From: Bacillota bacterium | Lineage (GTDB): Bacteria > Bacillota > Clostridia > Christensenellales > CALWSW01 | Assembly: GCA_023402915.1 (NCBI GenBank) | Contig: JAEYFO010000124.1 | Span: 1-6,090, forward strand | Direction of reading: 5' to 3' | Length of the DNA: 6,090 bases | Shown: piece by piece, positions 1-5,146 of the stretch | How the letters are laid out: every line of letters begins with the position of its first letter | How positions within the stretch are numbered: position 1 is the first letter of the stretch | Notes under the pieces: model-generated | What the model was told of the DNA's origin: nothing | The model's database searches: none | What the model saw: the letters and a program-made list of their open reading frames with translations, nothing else | Program-made: the position numbers and the translations under genes

Positions 1-434
1 TCGGCAGCAACATCATCAGCCTGTTCATCGTGTTCGCGCTGCTTTACTGGGTGTCCATGGCGCGCCTGATCCGCGGCCAGATCCTGTTCCTCCGTGAGCA
101 GGAGTACGTCCTTGCGGCAAAGACCGCCGGGGCGCGGGGAAAATGGGTCATCACCAAGCACCTGATCCCCAACTGCATGAGCGTCATCTTCATTTCGACG
201 GCGCTTCAGATCCCCAGCGCCATCTTTACGGAAAGCTATCTGTCCTTCCTGGGGCTGGGCGTCAACGCGCCCATGCCGTCGCTGGGTTCGCTCGCGTCCG
301 ACGCGCTCAACGGGATCACGTCCTATCCGTACCGGCTGGTGATCCCCGCGGTGGTCATCTCGCTGATCGTGCTGTCTTTGAACCTGTTCGGCGACGGCCT
401 GCGCGATGCGTTTGACCCCAAGCTGAGCCACTAA
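1..434 (+). CDS. oppC: Oligopeptide/dipeptide ABC transporter permease, OppC/DppC family (3' part only)
   Basis: This is one of the two membrane subunits that form the pore of a peptide importer. The frame is open from the left edge (first whole codon at 3), so about 143 C-terminal residues are seen of a protein that is usually near 300. The fragment begins in a hydrophobic segment (ISLFIVFALLYWVSMA). It continues with the EAA loop that contacts the ATPases, here EYVLAAKTAGARGKWVITKH at fragment residues 34-53 followed by LIPN. Next come a membrane segment, the family-typical ESYLSFLGLG, and a final membrane helix ending in NLFGDGLRDAFDPK, a hallmark of OppC/DppC C-termini. The internal GTG at 30 is in-frame coding sequence and not a start. 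The stop lies 15 nt before the oppD start, with the oppD ribosome binding site (AAGGAGG, 435-441) between them. The family is certain. Whether the substrate is di- or oligopeptide, or even nickel, cannot be read from this fragment. Confidence 0.95.
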   Translation, partial: GSNIISLFIVFALLYWVSMARLIRGQILFLREQEYVLAAKTAGARGKWVITKHLIPNCMSVIFISTALQIPSAIFTESYLSFLGLGVNAPMPSLGSLASDALNGITSYPYRLVIPAVVISLIVLSLNLFGDGLRDAFDPKLSH

Positions 435-449
435 AAGGAGGGGAAGAAA

Positions 450-1478
450 ATGACACTGCTCAAAGTTCGGAATCTCCACACCTCCTTTTTCACCGGCGCC
501 GGCGAAGTCAAGGCGGTCAACGGCGTTTCCTTCAACGTCGAACGGGGAAAAGTTCTCGGCGTGGTGGGCGAATCCGGTTCCGGAAAGTCCGTCACGGCCT
601 ATTCCATCATGCAGATCCTTTCGGACAGCGGAAAAATCGTTTCCGGCTCCATCAAGCTCGATGGACAGGAGCTGGTGGGCGCGGGCGAAAAAGTCATGCG
701 AACCGTCCGCGGCAACCGGATCAGCATCATTTTTCAGGATCCGATGACGTCGCTCAATCCGACGTATACCATCGGAAAACAGCTCATGGAGGCCATCCTC
801 CTGCACACGGGCCGCACGAAAAAGCAGGCCTATGAGCGGGCGGTGGAAATGCTCCGCCTCGTCAACGTCAACGCGCCGGAAAAACGCATGAAGCAGTACC
901 CCTTTGAGTTTTCCGGCGGCATGCGCCAGCGCGTCATGATCGCCATGGCGCTGGCCTGCGAGCCGGATATCCTCATCGCCGATGAGCCGACCACGGCGCT
1001 CGACGTGACCATTCAGGCGCAGATCCTGGAGCTGATGAAGTCCCTTCAGGAAGAGCTGGGTCTGGCCATCATCATGATCACGCACGATCTGGGCGTTGTG
1101 GCGCAGATGTGCGACGAAGTGATCGTCATGTACGCCGGTTCCATTTGCGAACAGGGCACGGCGGACGAGATTTTCTACAACCCCTGCCACGAATATACCA
1201 AGGGTCTGATGCGCTCCATTCCCACGGCGGACACTGCCGGGACGAAGCTCCATCCCATCACCGGCACGCCCATCGACCTTTTGAACATGCCGGCGGGCTG
1301 CCCCTTTGCGCCCCGGTGCGACAACGCCATGAAGATCTGCCTCAAGGAAAACGCCCGGCGCATGGTCATCAACGACGATCATTTTGCGTCCTGCTGGATG
1401 AATGTCAAAAAAGCAATGGAGGAAGGCCGGACCTTGACGGAAGCCGCCATTGAGGAAGAGGGTGACGGCAATGAGTGA
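450..1478 (+). CDS. oppD: Peptide ABC transporter ATP-binding protein OppD/DppD
   Basis: This is a cytoplasmic ATPase subunit of 342 residues that powers peptide import as a heterodimer with OppF. The ABC motifs appear in order: Walker A GESGSGKS (40-47), Q-loop FQDP (95-98), signature SGGMRQR (155-161), Walker B ILIADE (174-179) and the switch histidine in THDLG (H212). SGGMRQR, as opposed to SGGQRQR, is typical of the D subunit. The C-terminal oligo_HPY-type region contains [10 protein letters not shown] and four cysteines, C284, C290, C297 and C315. The same arrangement binds a [4Fe-4S] cluster in the structurally studied DppD of Thermoanaerobacter tengcongensis, so a cluster here is inferred. 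The last ~20 residues form an acidic tail. The ATG at 450 has AAGGAGG 8 nt upstream. The 3' end overlaps oppF by 8 nt, implying coupled translation. The dpp name would be equally defensible. Confidence 0.97.
   Translation: MTLLKVRNLHTSFFTGAGEVKAVNGVSFNVERGKVLGVVGESGSGKSVTAYSIMQILSDSGKIVSGSIKLDGQELVGAGEKVMRTVRGNRISIIFQDPMTSLNPTYTIGKQLMEAILLHTGRTKKQAYERAVEMLRLVNVNAPEKRMKQYPFEFSGGMRQRVMIAMALACEPDILIADEPTTALDVTIQAQILELMKSLQEELGLAIIMITHDLGVVAQMCDEVIVMYAGSICEQGTADEIFYNPCHEYTKGLMRSIPTADTAGTKLHPITGTPIDLLNMPAGCPFAPRCDNAMKICLKENARRMVINDDHFASCWMNVKKAMEEGRTLTEAAIEEEGDGNE
1452..1465 (+). promoter_or_regulatory. Ribosome binding site of oppF inside oppD
   Basis: GAGGAAGAGGGTGA lies within the last codons of oppD. 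Its best anti-SD match, GAGGGTGA (1458-1465), ends 5 nt before the ATG at 1471. This supports ATG 1471 over the upstream in-frame TTG at 1450, which would place the site inside the gene. Confidence 0.65.
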
Positions 1479-2457
1479 AAGCAAAAACACCCCGCTCGTC
1501 GAGGTCAAAGACCTCAAGCAGTATTTTAACGTCAACATGGGTCTGTTCCGCTCCAAGCCCCTCAAGGCGGTGGACGGCGTTTCCTTCTCCATCAACAGGG
1601 GCGAAACGCTGGGCCTTGTGGGCGAATCGGGCTGCGGAAAAACCACCGTCGGCCGCACGCTCCTGCGGCTGTATGAGCCGACGGCCGGAAAGATTTTTTA
1701 CGAAGGAAAAGAGATCAAAACCAAGGAGGACGTGGCGGATTTCCGAAAGAAAGCCACCATGGTCTTTCAGGATCCCTATTCTTCCCTGAACCCCCGCATG
1801 ACCGTGGCCGACATCATCGGCGAGCCGCTGGACATTCACAAAATGTACGGCAGCAAAAAGGAGCGTGAGGAGAAGATCCTCGAGCTGATGGGCCACGTGG
1901 GTCTCAACAGCGAACACGCCGCCCGCTACGCCCATGAATTTTCCGGCGGTCAGCGGCAGCGCATCGGCATCGCCCGGGCGCTGGCGGTCGATCCGGAGTT
2001 CATCGTCTGCGACGAGCCGGTCTCCGCGCTGGACGTGTCCATTCAGGCGCAGGTCATCAACATGTTCGACGAATTGCAGGAGAGGATGGGGCTGACGTAT
2101 CTGTTCATCGCCCATGACCTGCTGGTCGTCCGCCATATCAGCGACCGCATCGCCGTGATGTATCTTGGCAAAATGGTCGAGCTGGCCGACGCGGGAGAGA
2201 TCTACTCTCATCCGCTCCATCCCTATTCCAAATCGCTGCTGTCCGCCGTGCCGGTGCCCGACCCCAAAGTCGCCCGCGCCAACAAGCGCATCGTGCTCAG
2301 CGGCGATATTCCCAGCCCCCTCGACGCGCCGCCGGGCTGTCCGTTCCATACCCGCTGCCCCTATGCGACGGAGAGCTGCTCGGCGTCCATGCCGGAATTC
2401 AAGGAAGTCTCCGCGGGCCATTTCGTCGCCTGCCACCGGGTGGACGAGATCAACTGA
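1471..2457 (+). CDS. oppF: Peptide ABC transporter ATP-binding protein OppF/DppF
   Basis: This is the second ATPase subunit, 328 residues from the chosen ATG. Motifs: Walker A GESGCGKT (51-58), Q-loop FQDP (99-102), signature SGGQRQR (158-164), Walker B FIVCDE (177-182) followed by [13 protein letters not shown], and switch histidine H215. SGGQRQR and CDEPVSALD are typical of F subunits. The C-terminal oligo_HPY-type region ([11 protein letters not shown]) has cysteines C290, C296, C303 and C321, with spacing identical to OppD, again suggesting an iron-sulfur cluster. The frame can be extended to a TTG at 1450. I chose the ATG at 1471 because a purine-rich site (GAGGAAGAGGGTGA, 1452-1465) sits just before it, the 8-nt overlap with oppD is a normal coupling arrangement, and [19 protein letters not shown] is a normal OppF N-terminus. 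A 225-nt gap separates it from oppA. Confidence 0.96.
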   Translation: MSESKNTPLVEVKDLKQYFNVNMGLFRSKPLKAVDGVSFSINRGETLGLVGESGCGKTTVGRTLLRLYEPTAGKIFYEGKEIKTKEDVADFRKKATMVFQDPYSSLNPRMTVADIIGEPLDIHKMYGSKKEREEKILELMGHVGLNSEHAARYAHEFSGGQRQRIGIARALAVDPEFIVCDEPVSALDVSIQAQVINMFDELQERMGLTYLFIAHDLLVVRHISDRIAVMYLGKMVELADAGEIYSHPLHPYSKSLLSAVPVPDPKVARANKRIVLSGDIPSPLDAPPGCPFHTRCPYATESCSASMPEFKEVSAGHFVACHRVDEIN

Positions 2458-2682
2458 CGCGGGAAATTTCCAAAGTTTTTCCGGGGGAAGGTTTCTGAAA
2501 AAGCCTGTCGGAGAGCAAACAGCCTTTGCCGCGCATTGGAACAGGCGAGGTCTGACCGGCGGGAACGTTTCGCGCCAGAGCGGAACGACGTTCTTTCATT
2601 CATCACACGGCCGAAAGCGGCGGAGCAGTTTGCCGCGCCGGTTCGGACTGTGTTTTGAACAAACAAAAGGAGGTTTTTTCCA
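2458..2682 (+). other. Non-coding gap between oppF and oppA
   Basis: This stretch of 225 nt separates the ATPase genes from the binding-protein gene and holds no credible gene. I see no good -35/-10 pair and no hairpin followed by a T-run, so read-through from the upstream genes is the simplest model. It does contain several weak structures: a 10-bp palindrome GGAAATTTCC (2462-2471) just after the oppF stop, a GCAAA/TTTGC hairpin (2515-2529), and a 10-nt direct repeat TTTGCCGCGC at 2525-2534 and 2629-2638. It ends with the oppA ribosome binding site. Gaps of this kind can hold mRNA processing or stabilising elements that let the binding protein exceed the other subunits, but that is inference. 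Confidence 0.6.
2667..2673 (+). promoter_or_regulatory. Strong ribosome binding site of oppA
   Basis: A perfect AAGGAGG lies 9 nt before the ATG at 2683, separated by a T-rich spacer. It fits high expression of the binding protein and fixes the start codon, which is also required for the lipoprotein signal peptide. Confidence 0.9.
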
Positions 2683-4524
2683 ATGAAAAAGCTACTTGCT
2701 CTGCTTCTCGTGGTCGTCATGGCGCTGGGCCTGGCTGCCTGCGGCAACAAGGACGGCAACGGCGGCAATGCTGTCGATGCTCCTGCTGCTGATGCTGTGA
2801 AGGAGATCTCTGTGTGCCTGGCTTCCGAGCCTGACACCATCGATCCCGCCCTGAACTCCTCCGTGGACGGCGCCACCATGGTGTCCCACCTGTTCTCCGG
2901 TCTGGCCAAGTGGGCGCAGGACGAGAACGGCAACCTGCAGATCGTTCCCGATGCCGCGAAGGAACTGGTCGAAGGCGTTGTCAATGAAGACGGTACCGTG
3001 ACGTACACGTACACCCTGCGCGACGGCCTCAAGTGGTCCGACGGCCAGGATGTGACCGCGAAGGACTTCGAGTTTGCGTGGCAGCGCGCCGCTTCCACCG
3101 CTCTGGGCGCGGACTACGGCTACATGTTCGACGTGGTCGTGGGTTACAACGACATCTGGGCGACCGACGACGCCGGCAACTTCGTCAACCCCGACGCCAA
3201 GCTGGCGGTCAAAGCGCTTGACGAAAAGACCCTTGAAGTGACCACCACCAACCTGATTGCTTACTGGAACGAGCTGCTCGCTTTCCCGGTGTATTTCCCC
3301 GTCCGTGAGGACGTGGTTTCCAACGAAGCCTGGGCGACCGATCCCTCCACCTATGTGAGCAACGGCCTGTACACCCTGACCGGCTGGGAACACAACAGCG
3401 TCATTACCCTCACCAAGAACGAGCATCATCCCGACGCCGACAAGGTGACGATGGATACTGTCAAGTTCTATCTGTCCGATGACGCCAACAATATGCTTTC
3501 CAACTTCGAAAACGGCACCTGGCAGCTGATCGACGACGTTCCCACGAACGAGATCGCCAACCTCAAGACCAAGTACCCCGATGAATTCGTGGTGGCCGGC
3601 CAGATCGGTACCTACTATGTCTGCTGGAACATCAACGAGGAGATCCTGCCCGCTTCCTCCACGCTCACCGGTGCGGAAGCTGAAAAGGCCAAGGCGGAGA
3701 TCCGCCGCGCGATCGCCCTGCTGTTTGACCGCAACTACATCGTTGAGGAAATCGGTCAGGCCGGTCAGGTTCCCGCTTCTTCCTTCGTCGCCATGGGTAT
3801 GACCAACCCCGACGGCACGCAGTTCTATGAGACCGCCGGTCACAACGACGGCTTCAACGGCTATTACAACGTGGCCAAGGAAGCCTTCGAGTCCAACTTC
3901 GCCGAGGCTGTGGAAGTGCTCAAGAAGTACTACACCTATGACGAAGCGACCGCCAAGTTCACCGATTTCCCGACGCTGACCTATCTCTACAACACCAACG
4001 AAAACCACAAGGCCATCGGCGAATACCTGCAGGCGGCTCTGGCCGGCGTGGGCATCACCATGAACCTGGAGAACCAGGAATGGAACACCTTCCTCAACAC
4101 CCGTAAGAACGGCGATTACTCCATCGCCCGCAACGGCTGGCTGGCGGACTACAACGATCCGATCTGCTTCCTCGACATGTGGATCACCACCTCCGGCAAC
4201 AACGACGTCCAGTTCGGCAAGGGCGCGCATACGGATCTGGCCATGTACAACCTCGACCTGACCAGCTATGGCTATGACATCAAGGTCGAAAACGGCACCT
4301 GGGCCGAGACCTATGACGTGCTGATCTCCACGATCAAGAACTGCACCGATCCGGTGAACCGTTTCGCCATGATGCATCTTGCGGAAGATATGCTGATGGA
4401 TACCGGCTGCATCGTGCCGCTGTACTTCTACACCGACCTGTACATGATCGACAGCTCCGTCCACGGCTTCTTCTCCAACCCCCTGGGCTACAAGTACTTC
4501 ATGTACTGCACCATCGACAAGTAA
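2683..4524 (+). CDS. oppA: Peptide ABC transporter substrate-binding lipoprotein, OppA-like (SBP_bac_5 family)
   Basis: This is the extracytoplasmic receptor that captures peptides and delivers them to the OppBC pore. The 613-residue product starts with a lipoprotein signal peptide: basic MKK, hydrophobic LLALLLVVVMALG and lipobox LAAC with C20 as the lipidated residue. A Gly/Ala/Asp-rich linker follows. Family landmarks are SEPDTIDPAL (48-57), the signature region YTYTLRDGLKWSDGQDVTAKDF (about 108-129, then EFAW), the helix RRAIALLFDR (341-350) and RNGWLADYNDP (483-493). The length is somewhat above the E. coli OppA scale. Codon use is visibly more biased than in the ATPase genes (AAC, GAC, ATC and CTG strongly preferred), as expected for an abundant protein. 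The gene is last in the operon and is followed by a strong terminator. Binding-protein sequence alone does not fix the substrate. An oligopeptide is most likely, but other SBP_bac_5 ligands are possible. Confidence 0.94.
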   Translation: MKKLLALLLVVVMALGLAACGNKDGNGGNAVDAPAADAVKEISVCLASEPDTIDPALNSSVDGATMVSHLFSGLAKWAQDENGNLQIVPDAAKELVEGVVNEDGTVTYTYTLRDGLKWSDGQDVTAKDFEFAWQRAASTALGADYGYMFDVVVGYNDIWATDDAGNFVNPDAKLAVKALDEKTLEVTTTNLIAYWNELLAFPVYFPVREDVVSNEAWATDPSTYVSNGLYTLTGWEHNSVITLTKNEHHPDADKVTMDTVKFYLSDDANNMLSNFENGTWQLIDDVPTNEIANLKTKYPDEFVVAGQIGTYYVCWNINEEILPASSTLTGAEAEKAKAEIRRAIALLFDRNYIVEEIGQAGQVPASSFVAMGMTNPDGTQFYETAGHNDGFNGYYNVAKEAFESNFAEAVEVLKKYYTYDEATAKFTDFPTLTYLYNTNENHKAIGEYLQAALAGVGITMNLENQEWNTFLNTRKNGDYSIARNGWLADYNDPICFLDMWITTSGNNDVQFGKGAHTDLAMYNLDLTSYGYDIKVENGTWAETYDVLISTIKNCTDPVNRFAMMHLAEDMLMDTGCIVPLYFYTDLYMIDSSVHGFFSNPLGYKYFMYCTIDK

Positions 4525-4651
4525 GCCCGCAGGCTCTGGGTTTGCGCCGGTGCATCAATGCATCTTACGCCACGCTTACGCCAGACGGACAGGTTCCGTG
4601 TGCGTCTGAGAGGGCGTGAACTGCCGGTTCGCAACCCCGGAAAATAAGAAG
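4525..4651 (+). other. 3' untranslated region of oppA with small repeats and a hairpin
   Basis: Between the oppA stop and the terminator there is no gene. The segment has a tandem repeat of CTTACGCCA (4564-4572 and 4575-4583, period 11). It overlaps a hairpin with stem CAGACG/CGTCTG (4582-4587 with 4603-4608), which extends past one G-G mismatch by two further pairs to a 9-nt loop. No T-run follows, so this is not a terminator. It could protect the mRNA 3' end, but nothing here proves a function. Confidence 0.5.
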
Positions 4652-4694
4652 AACCCCGAAGAGATTTGACGCTCTCCGGGGTTTTTCTGTTTTG
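4652..4694 (+). terminator. Rho-independent terminator of the opp operon
   Basis: The 5' arm AACCCCGAAGAG (4652-4663) pairs with CTCTCCGGGGTT (4672-4683), giving a 12-position stem with a single A-C mismatch and an 8-nt loop. It runs directly into TTTTTCTGTTTT. The structure lies 127 nt after the oppA stop and is the clear transcriptional end of the operon. Confidence 0.93.
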
Positions 4695-4978
4695 GAAAGC
4701 TAATGAGGTTTTTCAATGTGAATTGGAAAGGGAGAAAAATGAGAAAACGATTCGACAGATCGATAAAGGAACAGGGGCTGTGCGCCGGTCGTGGAGCAAA
4801 AAAGTCTCAACGGATTTGGCCAAGACGTTTTTAGAAAAAAAGTGCGAGGTCGCGTTTGGACTTCTGTTTCGATCGCAGAAACGTGCAAAAAGAGCGCTCG
4901 ATGGAACAGACGCATTCCGCCGCTGGAAACGCTGAAAGCGAGCGCACCAGGAGTACATCCCGCTCTGTTTGAAGAAAA
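4695..4978. other. Gene-free spacer between the two operons
   Basis: This stretch is visibly less GC-rich than its neighbours and shows no supported gene on either strand. Open frames here are short or begin inside the terminator, and none reads like a known protein. The only one with a plausible ribosome binding site is a 31-codon frame at 4739-4834 (see findings). One weak hairpin, GTTTC/GAAAC around 4867-4883, is visible. I see no tRNA, riboswitch or insertion-sequence end. Confidence 0.55.
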
Positions 4979-5010
4979 TTCAAAAATCCTCCCGGAATCT
5001 ATGGTATAAT
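4979..5010 (+). promoter_or_regulatory. Extended -10 promoter of the FHA operon
   Basis: TATAAT at 5005-5010 is a perfect -10 box, and the TG at 5002-5003 makes it a perfect extended -10 (TGGTATAAT). A weak -35 candidate, TTCAAA (4979-4984, 4 of 6 matches to TTGACA), lies at a long 20-nt spacing; the extended -10 could compensate. Transcription would start near A5017, leaving a leader of about 130 nt before the GTG at 5147. It sits downstream of the opp terminator and upstream of the next gene, as expected. Confidence 0.8.
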
Positions 5011-5046
5011 AACCTCAAGTTTTTCATCATCATGAAAAGAACAAAA

Positions 5047-5120
5047 GCGCCATGGCGGCGCATCCGGATGGAGAAAGCGCGGGAAAAAGCCCGATGCCGG
5101 CGGCTGCGCATCCGTCCGGC
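5047..5120 (+). promoter_or_regulatory. Structured mRNA leader of the FHA gene
   Basis: Four dyad elements are packed into 74 nt: a hairpin GCGCC/GGCGC with a 5-nt loop (5047-5061), a perfect palindrome CATCCGGATG (5061-5070), a hairpin CGGG/CCCG with an A-rich 6-nt loop (5080-5093), and a hairpin GCCGGCGG/CCG-T-CCGGC with an 8-nt loop and one bulged T (5096-5120). GGAA and then TTTTT follow the last hairpin, and the ribosome binding site starts 15 nt after it. The nonanucleotide GCGCATCCG occurs twice (5058-5066, 5106-5114). The elements are visible, but a regulatory role is inferred. It matches no riboswitch class that I recognise. Confidence 0.4.
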
Positions 5121-5134
5121 GGAATTTTTCAAAC

Positions 5135-5140
5135 AGGAGG
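5135..5140 (+). promoter_or_regulatory. Ribosome binding site that selects the GTG start of the FHA gene
   Basis: AGGAGG lies 6 nt before GTG 5147. The nearby ATG at 5142 is only 1 nt from the site and reads ATG-ACG-TGA, a two-codon dead end, so GTG is the usable start despite being the rarer codon. Confidence 0.85.
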
Positions 5141-5146
5141 AATGAC

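Noticed and set aside
1450..1470. TTG at 1450 as the start of oppF
   Set aside because: It adds seven residues inside oppD with no ribosome binding site of its own, while ATG 1471 has one and gives a normal OppF N-terminus.
1405..2436. A 343-codon minus-strand frame opposite oppF
   Set aside because: It lies opposite a clear ABC ATPase, has no domain motifs, and has composition typical of antisense of GC-rich genes.
2361..3098. A 245-codon minus-strand frame across the oppF-oppA gap
   Set aside because: It overlaps the ends of two certain genes, has no recognisable motif, and reads as Ser/Ala/Arg-rich shadow sequence.
2692..4464. A 590-codon open frame on the minus strand opposite oppA
   Set aside because: It is a shadow of the strong codon bias of oppA, which leaves few stops on the reverse strand. 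The product is Val/Gly/His-rich without recognisable domains, and the + strand gene is unambiguous.
4623..4639. GCCGGTTCGCAACCCCG resembling a tRNA T-arm
   Set aside because: The T-arm stem fails after two or three pairs, and no D-arm, anticodon arm or acceptor stem is found upstream.
4666..4935. An 89-codon + strand frame after oppA
   Set aside because: Its start lies inside the loop of the opp terminator, it lacks a ribosome binding site, and the product resembles nothing I know.
5096..5129. The last leader hairpin plus T-run as an intrinsic terminator
   Set aside because: The T-run starts 4 nt after the stem and is only five residues long, and the stem has a bulge. Termination there would silence the gene, so I treat it only as a possible attenuator or leader structure.
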